A stretch of 46,222 nucleotides of DNA from Hydrogenophaga sp. 2FB (lineage in GTDB: Bacteria; Pseudomonadota; Gammaproteobacteria; Burkholderiales; Burkholderiaceae_C): positions 80,001 to 126,222 of the forward strand of contig NZ_SCML01000010.1 of assembly GCF_005503365.1 (NCBI RefSeq), read 5' to 3'. Shown piece by piece: positions 1 to 9,742 of this stretch. The notes under the pieces are model-generated. The model was not told the DNA's origin. It ran no database searches and was given only the letters and a program-made list of their open reading frames with translations. A program made the position numbers and the translations under genes. Each line of letters opens with the position of its first letter. The stretch's first letter is position 1.

Positions 1-73
1 GTTACCGTTCGACTTGCATGTGTAAAGCATGCCGCCAGCGTTCAATCTGAGCCAGGATCAAACTCTTTAGTTC
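1..73 (-). rRNA. rrs: 16S rRNA, 5' end only (cut by window edge)
   Basis: Read on the minus strand, positions 73 to 1 give the universal 16S start: the AGAGTTTGATCCTGGCTCAG priming site, then the conserved stretch up to ATGCAAGTCGAACGG. The mature 5' end is placed near 73 by alignment with the known start of E. coli 16S; it could be off by a few bases. The rest of the rRNA operon lies outside the window to the left. A short open frame across this stretch is not a gene. Confidence 0.97.
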
Positions 74-287
74 GATCTTGAAATTACTCATAAAAACGGA
101 ATTGAAGTGAACTTCACTTCTATTCTCATGAGCGTTTAAAGTCTTGCGACTCGGATTCTTTCGAATCCAATTGGCAATCGCCTTCAAACGCCCACGCTTA
201 TCGGCTGTATATTTTTAATGATCCAGCAAACTCAACAACCTTCGTCGTCTTCGTCTGCTTGCTTAGCTGCGATCAGCTGAGCCTCGT
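74..287 (-). other. rRNA operon leader with boxA-like segment and hairpins
   Basis: This is the transcribed leader between the proximal rrn promoter and 16S. On the minus strand it holds a boxA-like segment (TGCTGGATCATTAAA, 214-228) followed by ACAGCCGATAAGCGTGGGCG, a stretch I recognise from beta-proteobacterial rRNA leaders, where it supports antitermination. Nearer 16S there are two small hairpins, GGATTC-GAA-GAATCC-like (around 152-167) and GAAGTGAA-TTCACTTC-like (around 104-121). They may form part of the RNase III processing stem. The boxA match to the enteric consensus is only partial. Confidence 0.6.
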
Positions 288-317
288 ATTATGACACAGT
301 TTTTGGCCGTCTGTCAA
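288..317 (-). promoter_or_regulatory. rrn promoter P2 (proximal)
   Basis: On the minus strand there is a perfect -35 TTGACA (317-312), an 18-bp spacer and a -10 CATAAT (293-288), about 215 bp before 16S. The spacer carries CAAAAACTGT, the same core as in the upstream promoter. Strength and position fit a sigma-70 promoter for the rRNA operon. Confidence 0.8.
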
Positions 318-421
318 AAAGAATCAAATTTTGTTTTCTTTTTGAAGCGCCTCAATCTGGCATTTCCCCTCGCTACCCACCTTCTTGTCTTGCGACTTGT
401 TTGTGAGCAGCGAAGCCTTGC

Positions 422-451
422 AGTATACGACAGTTTTTGAGCTCTCGTCAA
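422..451 (-). promoter_or_regulatory. rrn promoter P1 (distal)
   Basis: On the minus strand there is a -35 TTGACG (451-446), an 18-bp spacer and a -10 TATACT (427-422), 134 bp upstream of the proximal promoter. The spacer again contains CAAAAACTGT. Tandem promoters are typical for rRNA operons. The remaining 453-586 stretch separates it from the rightward uup gene; it contains a CTATATATAG palindrome (528-537) and a GATAAT (555-560) that could serve uup, without a clear -35. Confidence 0.8.
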
Positions 452-586
452 AGTCCTCGAAAAAACTTCTCTTGCAGCAACCAGCGCCGCGGCCGCCAGC
501 CACGCCGAGAGCCGCGCTGTCTGCCCTCTATATATAGGGGCCCGTTGCCCCAGGGATAATCAGGGCACTATTGACTCGGGTTTTTC

Positions 587-2491
<1,905 letters not shown>

Positions 2492-2545
2492 CCGCATGTC
2501 CTGACGCGCCCCGCGACCCCTCCTCTCCTCTCTTCACACACACCC

Positions 2546-4753
2546 ATGACGCCCGATCGTCTTGCTTTTGACCTGCAACGAACGCTCGACGAACTCCAGC
2601 TGGAGCGCGAGCGCACGCAGAAGCTGGCGGGCGAGGTGGAGCACCAGAACCGGGAGATCGATCGTTTGCGCGAGGCGGCGCACCGCGAATCCAACAGCCG
2701 CTCGCTGGCCGAAGAGGCGCTGGACGAAGCCCGCGATCGCTTGCATCTGGCCGTGGATGCGGCTGGACTGGCGCTGTGGGACTGGCAGCCCCCCGCATCT
2801 GAGGTTTTTCTGACGGCACGCTGGGGTGAGCTGCTGGGCGACATGTCCGCGGATGGTTATTGGGCGGTGTCGGCCCTGCACGAACGCGTCCACCCGGAAG
2901 ACATGGAATCCCTGCGCGCGGAGATGCTGGCGCTGATGGAGGGGCGCAGCCAGCGCTCCGTGGTGCAGCACCGGGTGCGTGCGGCCGAGGGCTGGATCTG
3001 GGTGGAGACCCACGGCATGGTCGCCGAGCACGATCAGCAAGGCCGGCCGCTGCGGTTCATGGGCACGGTGGTCGATATCCGCGAGCGCAAGCGCATCGAG
3101 CAAGACAGTTCGCGCGCCCGCGAACTGGCGGCGCAGGCCAGCCGCGCCAAAAGCGAATTCCTGGCCAATGTCAGCCACGAGGTGCGCACGCCGTTGAACG
3201 CGCTCATGGGCCTGACGCGCATGCTGACCGACTCGCCGCTCAACGCCGAGCAGGCCCAGTGGATCGCCCTCATGGACACGTCGGCCCACGCGCTGGCGCA
3301 ACTGCTCAACGACATCCTCGATCTCTCGCGCATCGAGGCCGGCAAGCTCGACATCGAGAACCTGCGCTTCGACCTGCACCAGGTGCTGGAGCAGGTCGTG
3401 TCGGACCATGCCGAGCTGGCGCGCGCCAAGCCGCTGGATGTGCGCGTCGATCTTTCGCCGGCGTTGCCGCAGTGGGTGATGGGCGACGCGGCGCGTTTGC
3501 GCCAGGTGATGAACCAGTTGCTCTCCAATGCCGTTAAGTTCACCCCCGCAGGTGGCCGGGTCGACGTCAAGGCCAGCGCGGCGCACCCGCAGGGTGATGG
3601 GCTGTACCAACTGGAGGTGCAGGTGCGGGACACGGGCGAGGGCATCGCGCGCCACCAGCAGGCCGCCATCTTCGAAGCGTTCACGCAGGCAGACGCCTCC
3701 ACCACGCGCGCGCACGGCGGCAGCGGCATTGGCCTGGCCATCTGCGCGCGGCTCGCGGACCTGATGGGCGGAGGCATTGCGCTGCAAAGCGAGCCCGGCC
3801 TGGGCAGCACCTTCACGCTCACCCTGCCTCTGCGCGAAGTGCCCACGCTGGACAACGGCCCTCAGAGCGCGTCGGCCGAGCTGATGGAGGTCGCACAGGC
3901 GGGATCGCGCTACGTGGGCCTGGTGGTGCTGCTGGCCGAGGACCACCCGGTCAACGAACTGATGATGCGGCAGTTGCTGCTGCGCCTGGGCTGCACGGTG
4001 CGCGTGGCGCGCGGCGGTGTGCATGCGGTGGCGCAATGGGAACAGGGCGGCATCGACCTGGTCTTGATGGACGTGCAGATGCCTGGCATGAGCGGCCTGC
4101 AGGCGACGCAGGAGATCCGCAGCATCGAAACCCGGCGCAAATTGCCGCGCACACCGATCGTGGCGGTCACGGCCAATGCCATGCCGGGCGACCGCGCGGC
4201 CTGCCTCGCGGCGGGCATGGATGGCTACACCGCCAAGCCGGTGAGTCCGCAGGCGCTCATCCACGAAATGGACCGTGTGCTGCACGAGAACGACAACAGC
4301 GCGCCGACGCCCGTCGTTACCGCTGCGCCGCCACCCGCACCTGCGGCCGCGGTCGCGGCGAGCCCCGATCAGCCCGTGGCGCGCCAGGATCCCATGGACA
4401 TCGAGAAGCTGCTGCGCCGGCTCGATGGCGATGAAGAGACGCTGGGGCAGCTCGCGCAGGCGATGCGCGCCGACCTCGCGTCACGCCAGCTTCACATGCG
4501 CCGCGCACTCGTCGAGCGCGACAGTGCAGCGGCCGTGGCCCATGCGCACGGCCTCAAGGGTTCGCTGGGCAGCATGACGGCCGAACGTGGCGCGCGCCTG
4601 GCCAAGGGCCTGGAGTTGGCCGCGCGGGCGGGCGACTGGAACCTGTTCTCTCGTGCACTGCCCCTCCTGCAGGCCGAGGCCCGCCTGATCGATCTGGTCC
4701 TGGCCGAGGTGCTGGACGCACAGGCACGCGACCTGTTCGACTCGCGCCGCTAA
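2546..4753 (+). CDS. soluble hybrid histidine kinase (PAS-HisKA-HATPase-REC-Hpt)
   Basis: This 735-residue protein has no transmembrane segment. An N-terminal coiled coil (about 8-65) is followed by a PAS domain of the PAS_3 type (about 66-185), a HisKA domain with FLANVSHEVRTPLN (His211), a HATPase domain with N-, G1- and G2-box motifs (NAVKFTP, DTGEGI, GGSGIGLAI), a receiver with LVLMDVQMPG (Asp509) and a C-terminal Hpt domain with HAHGLKGSLG (likely His668). This is a complete internal phosphorelay (His-Asp-His) that would pass phosphate to an external regulator. No cognate regulator gene is adjacent, so the output is unknown. A PxP-rich linker (about 587-615) separates REC and Hpt. The next gene converges with an 11-bp gap. 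Confidence 0.92.
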   Translation: MTPDRLAFDLQRTLDELQLERERTQKLAGEVEHQNREIDRLREAAHRESNSRSLAEEALDEARDRLHLAVDAAGLALWDWQPPASEVFLTARWGELLGDMSADGYWAVSALHERVHPEDMESLRAEMLALMEGRSQRSVVQHRVRAAEGWIWVETHGMVAEHDQQGRPLRFMGTVVDIRERKRIEQDSSRARELAAQASRAKSEFLANVSHEVRTPLNALMGLTRMLTDSPLNAEQAQWIALMDTSAHALAQLLNDILDLSRIEAGKLDIENLRFDLHQVLEQVVSDHAELARAKPLDVRVDLSPALPQWVMGDAARLRQVMNQLLSNAVKFTPAGGRVDVKASAAHPQGDGLYQLEVQVRDTGEGIARHQQAAIFEAFTQADASTTRAHGGSGIGLAICARLADLMGGGIALQSEPGLGSTFTLTLPLREVPTLDNGPQSASAELMEVAQAGSRYVGLVVLLAEDHPVNELMMRQLLLRLGCTVRVARGGVHAVAQWEQGGIDLVLMDVQMPGMSGLQATQEIRSIETRRKLPRTPIVAVTANAMPGDRAACLAAGMDGYTAKPVSPQALIHEMDRVLHENDNSAPTPVVTAAPPPAPAAAVAASPDQPVARQDPMDIEKLLRRLDGDEETLGQLAQAMRADLASRQLHMRRALVERDSAAAVAHAHGLKGSLGSMTAERGARLAKGLELAARAGDWNLFSRALPLLQAEARLIDLVLAEVLDAQARDLFDSRR

Positions 4754-4764
4754 GTCCGGGCCTT

Positions 4765-6177
4765 TCAGGCCTGCGCCTTCAAGCGCGCGAACAAGCGCCA
4801 GAACGCAGCGTCCTGCGTGGTCGTGAAGTTGATGCGCATCAGCGTGCTGGGCACGCGCGCGGCATGGAACAGCGCACCGGGGGCAATGAGGTAACCCTCG
4901 TCCAGCATGCGCTGGGCCAGTGCGTCGGTGTCCACGCCGGTGTCCACCCAGCCAAACAGCCCGACCGGCTCGGCCGCAAAGGTGCAGCCCGCCGCCAGCG
5001 CCAGCTTCACGCTGCGCGCGCGCGCCACGTCCAGGCGCGTGCGGATGCGCTCGGCGTGGCGGCGCAGTTGCCCTTGCTCGATGCACAGCGTTAGCGCCTT
5101 CTCCAGCAGCGCGGGCGTGGTCAGTGTGCTCAGCAGCTTGGTTTCGAGCAGCGGCTCCACCAGCGACGGCGGTGCGGCCAGGTAACCGATGCGCCAGTTG
5201 GGCGCCAGGATCTTGGCGAACCCGCTGACGTAGATGGTGCGCTGCAGGCCATCGAGCGCGGTCAGGCGCGTGGCGTGTTCGGGCGCGATGTGGCTGTAGG
5301 TGTCATCCTCGACGATGTGGAAGTTGTGCTGGTTGGCCAGTTGCAGCAGGCGGTGCGCGCTGCCGGGCGAGAGGCAGTAGCCGGTGGGGTTGTGGAACAC
5401 GCTCACACTCACGTACAGCTTGGGTTTGTGCACCTCGCAGTACCTCGCCATCACCTCCAGGTCGGGGCCGTCGGCACGGCGCGGCACCGGCAGGATGCGC
5501 ATGCCCAGCGCGGCCAGCCGTGCGAACTCCACTGCCCAACCGGGCTCCTCCACCATCACCGGATCGCCCGCGCGCAACAAAGTGCGGCTCACGATGTCCA
5601 GCGCGTGGGTGGCGCCGATGGTGGTGATGATGTGGTCGGGGTCGGTGTGCACGTTGAGCGCGGCAAGCCGCTGCGCCAGCACACGGCGCAAACCCGGATC
5701 GCCCAGCGGCTCGCCGTACTGGAGCGAAAAGTCCTGCAGCGCGCGCGTGTTGGTGACCTTGCGCACCGCGGCCGGCATGAAGGTGGATTCGAGCCAGTCG
5801 GGCGGGAACACCCCCATACCGGGGTGCGGCTTGTTGTTGACCTTGTGGAACATGCCCCGCATCAGCGCCGCGGCGTTCACCGGCGCGGCGCCAGCGCGTG
5901 AGACCGGCTTGGGGCCATCGGCGGACGCCACGCCATCGCCCCGGGTCGCCATTTCGCGCACGAAAAAGCCGCGGTTCTTGCGCGCGTGCACCAGGCCTTG
6001 GGCAAGCAACTGGTCGTACGCCGCCACCACGGTCGACGGGCTCACGCTGTGCTGCTCGGCGCACTGGCGCACGGACGGCAGGCGCGCGCCCGGCGCCAGC
6101 AGGCGGCTGCGGATGCGGTCGGCAAACCGCGCCGCGAGCTGCTCGGTCAGGGACTGCGTGGGGGTCTTCATCAACAT
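4765..6177 (-). CDS. MocR-type PLP-dependent transcriptional regulator
   Basis: The protein has 470 residues: an N-terminal GntR winged helix (about 8-75, with LAPGARLPSVRQCAEQHSVS) joined by a linker to a fold-type-I aminotransferase domain (about 110-470). The probable PLP lysine is Lys322 in SGFAKILAPNWRIGY; HNPTGY and EDDTY are further PLP-site motifs. MocR proteins sense PLP or amino compounds and typically control a divergent gene set. Here it is divergent from an exporter-enzyme operon with 143 bp between, containing repeated CAATAC/GTATTG sites. A second ATG six bases downstream (6171) is possible. The family could be mis-annotated as an aminotransferase, but the DNA-binding domain is clear. 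The target operon is inferred from position only. Confidence 0.92.
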   Translation of the reverse strand: MLMKTPTQSLTEQLAARFADRIRSRLLAPGARLPSVRQCAEQHSVSPSTVVAAYDQLLAQGLVHARKNRGFFVREMATRGDGVASADGPKPVSRAGAAPVNAAALMRGMFHKVNNKPHPGMGVFPPDWLESTFMPAAVRKVTNTRALQDFSLQYGEPLGDPGLRRVLAQRLAALNVHTDPDHIITTIGATHALDIVSRTLLRAGDPVMVEEPGWAVEFARLAALGMRILPVPRRADGPDLEVMARYCEVHKPKLYVSVSVFHNPTGYCLSPGSAHRLLQLANQHNFHIVEDDTYSHIAPEHATRLTALDGLQRTIYVSGFAKILAPNWRIGYLAAPPSLVEPLLETKLLSTLTTPALLEKALTLCIEQGQLRRHAERIRTRLDVARARSVKLALAAGCTFAAEPVGLFGWVDTGVDTDALAQRMLDEGYLIAPGALFHAARVPSTLMRINFTTTQDAAFWRLFARLKAQA

Positions 6178-6218
6178 GGCGGGCGCCCTTCCAGGCCGGT
6201 CTGTACTGTCACGGCAAG

Positions 6219-6267
6219 CAATACAGTTTCACAACTGCGCTGGCCAACTGTATTGGCTGTGTATTGG
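6219..6267. promoter_or_regulatory. candidate MocR operator: inverted and direct repeats
   Basis: In the gap between the MocR gene and the exporter operon, CAATACAG (6219-6226) faces CTGTATTG (6248-6255), an exact 8-bp inverted repeat with a 21-bp spacer. GTATTGG occurs at 6250-6256 and again at 6261-6267, exactly one helical turn apart. MocR regulators such as GabR bind direct repeats of ATACCA type, so this layout fits a binding region. A rightward -35/-10 (TTGGCT at 6254, TACATT at 6278, 18-bp spacer) would lie over the right half; that assignment is weak. Confidence 0.55.
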
Positions 6268-6320
6268 CGCAGGAGACTACATTGAATATCCCGCATTGAC
6301 AAGCCACCCACACAGCCACC

Positions 6321-6935
6321 ATGAGCGCCACCGAGCTGACCGCACTGCTGCTGTTCTGCACCGCGATGAGTTTCTCGCCCGGGCCGAACAACACACTGGC
6401 CACGGCCCTGGCGGCGAACCTGGGTCTGCGACGCGCCCTGCGCTTTTGCTTCGCGGTGCCCACCGGCTGGACGCTGCTCATGCTCGTCTGCGGGCTCGGC
6501 CTGGGCGCGCTGGTGCTGGACGTGCCGGTGCTGCGCTGGGGCGTAAAGCTGCTGGGCGTGGCCTACATGCTGTGGCTGGCCTGGAAGCTGGTGAGCGCGG
6601 CGCGGTTGTCCGAGGTGGACCCCGCGCGGCTCGACGTCAGCTTCGCGCAGGGCGTGGGTTTGCAATTCCTCAACATCAAGGCCTGGATGCTGGCGCTCAC
6701 GCTGAGCGCGGGCTGGGTGGTCAACGCCGCTGGCCAGCCCGCGCCGAACCCCGGCGAGCGCCTGGCCATCGTCTGCGCCGTGATGGTGCTCTTCGCCTTC
6801 ACCAGCAACTTCGCCTATGCGCTGACCGGCTCGCTGCTGCGGCAGTGGCTCTCGCAAGGCGCGCGCCTGCGCTGGTTCAACCGCGTGCTGGCCATCGTGC
6901 TCGTGGCCACCGCTCTGTGGATGCTGACCGTATGA
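6321..6935 (+). CDS. LysE/RhtB family amino-acid exporter
   Basis: This 204-residue protein has about six hydrophobic helices. The N-terminal motif FSPGPNN (about residues 18-24) followed by a glycine-containing helix is the LysE/RhtB signature. The family exports amino acids or close analogues from the cytoplasm. It is the first gene of an eight-gene rightward operon and lies divergent to the MocR regulator. Its TGA overlaps the next start by 4 bp (ATGA), so translation is probably coupled. The substrate cannot be read from sequence; context suggests an amino acid or amine handled by the downstream PLP enzymes. Confidence 0.92.
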   Translation: MSATELTALLLFCTAMSFSPGPNNTLATALAANLGLRRALRFCFAVPTGWTLLMLVCGLGLGALVLDVPVLRWGVKLLGVAYMLWLAWKLVSAARLSEVDPARLDVSFAQGVGLQFLNIKAWMLALTLSAGWVVNAAGQPAPNPGERLAIVCAVMVLFAFTSNFAYALTGSLLRQWLSQGARLRWFNRVLAIVLVATALWMLTV

Positions 6936-7882
6936 ACACCGCACACACGCTGCCAACGCCCCGCTGGCTGGACCGCCCCGCCAACAAAGGCCTGTTGCTC
7001 GGCCTGCTCGGCGTGACCCTCTTTGCGCTCACGCTGCCCATGACGCGGCTGGCCGTGGGCACGGTCGACGCGCCGCAGATGTCGGGCGTGTTCGTCGCAC
7101 TGGGCCGCGCGGTGGTCGCGGCCGCGCTCTCCGTGGTGTTCCTGCTCGCCACGCACGCACCTTGGCCGCGCCGCGAAGACCTGCTGCCCTTGGCCATCAC
7201 GTCCGCCGGCGTGGTGTTCGGTTTTCCGCTGTTCACCTCGGTGGCCATGCGCTACGTGGAGGCCGTGCACGCCAGCGTGATCGTGGGCGTGCTGCCGCTG
7301 GCCACCGCCGCGGTGGCCGCGTTGCTGCACCGCCAGCGGCCGTCCACTGGCTTCTGGCTGTGCGCGGCCCTGGGCAGCGCCATGGTGGTGGGCTTCGCGG
7401 TGCTGCGCTCGGGCCGCGCGGGCCTCACGCTGCACCCGGCCGACGCGCTGCTGCTTGCCGCGATGTTGTGCGCCGCCATCGGCTACGCGTACGGCGCCCG
7501 GATGTCGCAGCGCATGCGCGCCGAACACGTGATCTGCTGGGCGCTGGTGATCGCCCTGCCGATCACGCTGCCGCTGGCCTTCGTCACGCGCCCGCAGGCG
7601 GCGCTGCAGGCCTCGGCCTGGTGGGGCTTCGCCTACACCGCGGTGTTCTCGATGTGGATCGGCTTCTTTGCCTGGTACCGCGGCCTGGCGCTGGGCGGCA
7701 CGGTGCGCGTGAGCCAGGTGCAGCTGGTGCAGCCCTTTCTGGGCATGATGTTCGCGGTTCCCCTGTTGGGTGAACGGCTCGACGCTGTCACACTGGGATT
7801 TGCCGTTGCGGTGATCGCCACCGTCTTCATAGGCAAGAAAATGCCCGTGCATGCCGCCGCCCACCGCGTCGAAACACATTGA
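6932..7882 (+). CDS. EamA/DMT family permease
   Basis: The protein has 316 residues with about ten hydrophobic helices in two homologous halves, the DMT/EamA layout. I place the start at the ATG of the ATGA overlap with lysE-like; the same frame stays open far upstream through the exporter and regulator genes, which is a high-GC artefact and not a fusion. EamA proteins move amino acids, nucleosides or other small metabolites, often outward. Two different exporter families in succession in one operon suggest that the compound, or both substrate and product, must be cleared from the cell. The next gene starts 12 bp later. Confidence 0.9.
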   Translation: MNTAHTLPTPRWLDRPANKGLLLGLLGVTLFALTLPMTRLAVGTVDAPQMSGVFVALGRAVVAAALSVVFLLATHAPWPRREDLLPLAITSAGVVFGFPLFTSVAMRYVEAVHASVIVGVLPLATAAVAALLHRQRPSTGFWLCAALGSAMVVGFAVLRSGRAGLTLHPADALLLAAMLCAAIGYAYGARMSQRMRAEHVICWALVIALPITLPLAFVTRPQAALQASAWWGFAYTAVFSMWIGFFAWYRGLALGGTVRVSQVQLVQPFLGMMFAVPLLGERLDAVTLGFAVAVIATVFIGKKMPVHAAAHRVETH

Positions 7883-7894
7883 ACAGAGATTTTC

Positions 7895-9109
7895 ATGAAA
7901 CCCAACGACCTGCCCAACCCGACCTCCACCCCCTGGACCCTGGCCCGCCGCGCCGAGCGCATGAACCCCTCGGTGATCCGCGAGATCCTCAAGGTCACCG
8001 AGAAGCCCGGCATCATCAGTTTTGCCGGCGGCCTGCCCTCGCCCAAGACCTTCCCCGTGACTGCCTTCGCCGACGCCTGCGCCAAGGTGCTTCGCGAAGA
8101 CGGCCAGGCCGCGCTGCAGTACGCCGCCAGCGAAGGTTATGCGCCGCTGCGCGAAGCGGTTGCCGCGCAACTTCCCTGGGCGGTGGACCCGGCACAGGTG
8201 CTCATCACCACCGGCAGCCAGCAAGGGCTGGACCTCGTGGCCAAGGTGCTGATCGACACCGACAGCCGCGTGCTCGTGGAAACGCCCACCTACCTGGGTG
8301 CCTTGCAGGCCTTCACGCCGATGGAACCGCATATCGAAGCCGTGGCCAGCGACGACGAGGGCATCGACGTGGCCGATCTCGAGCGCCGCGTGGGCAGCGG
8401 CGCGGACCGCGCGCGTTTCCTCTATGTGCTGCCCAACTTCCAGAACCCGACCGGCCGCAGCATGAGCGAAGCCCGCCGCGCCGCGCTGGTGGCCAGCGCG
8501 GCCGCGCTGGGTCTGCCGATCGTGGAAGACAACCCCTACGGCGACCTGTGGTTCGACCAGCCGCCGCCGCTGCCGCTGAGCGCGCGCAACCCCGAAGGCT
8601 GCATCTACCTGGGCTCGTTCTCCAAGGTGCTCGCGCCGGGCTTGCGGCTGGGCTTCATCGTCGCGCCCCCGTCGGTCTACCCCAAGCTGCTGCAGGCCAA
8701 GCAGGCCGCCGACCTGCACAGCCCCGGCTTCAACCAGCGCATGGTGGCCGAGGTGATCAAGGACGGCTTCCTGGACCGCCACGTGCCGACCATTCGCGCG
8801 CTGTACAAGAGCCAGTGCGCGGCCATGCTCGCCTGCCTGGCGCAGGACATGGCCGGTCTGGACGTGCAGTGGAATTCGCCCGATGGCGGCATGTTCCTCT
8901 GGCTGCGCCTGCCCGAGGGCATGAACGCGGTCGAGCTGCTGCCGCGCGCGGTGGACAAGGGTGTGGCCTTCGTGCCGGGCGCCGCGTTTTTTGCCGATGC
9001 GCCCGATGAACGCACTATGCGCCTGAGCTTCGTCACCGCCAGCGTGGAGCAGATCCGCATCGGCATCGCTGCGCTGGCCCTGGCCATCCGCGAACAACAA
9101 GGGAACTGA
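7895..9109 (+). CDS. PLP-dependent aminotransferase, fold type I (2-aminoadipate/MocR-like class)
   Basis: This 404-residue stand-alone aminotransferase has the features of the class that includes LysN, 2-aminoadipate and valine-pyruvate aminotransferases: ISFAGGLPSP (about 41-50), TGSQQGLDL, NFQNPTG, EDNPYGDL and the PLP lysine Lys244 in SFSKVLAPGLRLG. It lacks a DNA-binding domain, unlike the divergent MocR regulator, whose effector domain is of the same fold; the two may recognise the same amino compound (inference). The start ATG lies 12 bp after the permease stop. It probably removes or transfers an amino group from the operon's substrate. The exact substrate is unknown. Confidence 0.92.
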   Translation: MKPNDLPNPTSTPWTLARRAERMNPSVIREILKVTEKPGIISFAGGLPSPKTFPVTAFADACAKVLREDGQAALQYAASEGYAPLREAVAAQLPWAVDPAQVLITTGSQQGLDLVAKVLIDTDSRVLVETPTYLGALQAFTPMEPHIEAVASDDEGIDVADLERRVGSGADRARFLYVLPNFQNPTGRSMSEARRAALVASAAALGLPIVEDNPYGDLWFDQPPPLPLSARNPEGCIYLGSFSKVLAPGLRLGFIVAPPSVYPKLLQAKQAADLHSPGFNQRMVAEVIKDGFLDRHVPTIRALYKSQCAAMLACLAQDMAGLDVQWNSPDGGMFLWLRLPEGMNAVELLPRAVDKGVAFVPGAAFFADAPDERTMRLSFVTASVEQIRIGIAALALAIREQQGN

Positions 9110-9111
9110 GC

Positions 9112-9726
9112 GTGCTGCACTTGTGGGGCCGTCTGAGTTCGATCAACGTGCGCAAGGTCGTGCTGTGCGCGCAGGTGCTGGGCATCGACCTGCCGCGCAC
9201 CGACGCGGGCCTGGCCTACGGCGTGGTGGACACGCCCGACTACCGCGCGCGGAACCCCAATGGCCTGGTGCCCTTGCTGCGGGACGGTGACTTCACGCTC
9301 TGGGAATCGAACGCCATCGTGCGCTACCTGTGTGCAAAGGTGGACCGCCTTTACCCTGAAGATCTGCAGCAACGCTTCGACGCCGAACGCTGGATGGACT
9401 GGCAGCAGACCACGCTCAACCCCGCCGGCAGTCCCGGCTTCAAGCAGTGGTTTCGCACGCCCGCCGAGCAGCGCAATGCCGCCGTGATCGCGCAATCGGT
9501 GGCCGCCACCGAGCCGCTCTTCGCCCTGCTCGACGACCACCTCTCGCGCCAGCCTTTCATGGCTGGCGACACACTCGGCATGGCCGACATTCCCATCGCC
9601 TGCGAAGTGCACCGCTGGTGGGGCCTGCCGCAGCCGCGCCCGGCGTGGCCGCACCTCGAGCGCTGGTACGCGGGTTGGCTCGCGCTGCCCGCGAGCCGTG
9701 GCGTGCTCGACCAGCCTTTGTCCTGA
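9112..9726 (+). CDS. glutathione S-transferase family protein
   Basis: This 204-residue protein has an N-terminal thioredoxin-like domain (about 1-80) with a Ser-rich first turn (GRLSSINVRK, likely catalytic Ser) and the glutathione-binding NPNGLVPLL ... WESNAIVRYL segment, then an all-helical C-terminal domain (about 90-204). The start is a GTG at 9112, two bases after the aminotransferase stop; AAGGGA just upstream (9099-9104) gives a good Shine-Dalgarno match and supports this start. Within this operon it could conjugate or isomerise an electrophilic intermediate. The substrate is not determinable from sequence. Confidence 0.9.
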   Translation: MLHLWGRLSSINVRKVVLCAQVLGIDLPRTDAGLAYGVVDTPDYRARNPNGLVPLLRDGDFTLWESNAIVRYLCAKVDRLYPEDLQQRFDAERWMDWQQTTLNPAGSPGFKQWFRTPAEQRNAAVIAQSVAATEPLFALLDDHLSRQPFMAGDTLGMADIPIACEVHRWWGLPQPRPAWPHLERWYAGWLALPASRGVLDQPLS

Positions 9727-9742
9727 ACCCCGGAGCAGACCC

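Noticed and set aside
2..187. Short minus-strand frame in the rRNA leader
   Set aside because: It lies in the 16S gene and its leader.
5384..6931. Apparent fusion upstream of the EamA permease
   Set aside because: The frame is open through antisense and out-of-frame sequence; the ATGA overlap gives a natural start and the upstream part has no similarity to anything.
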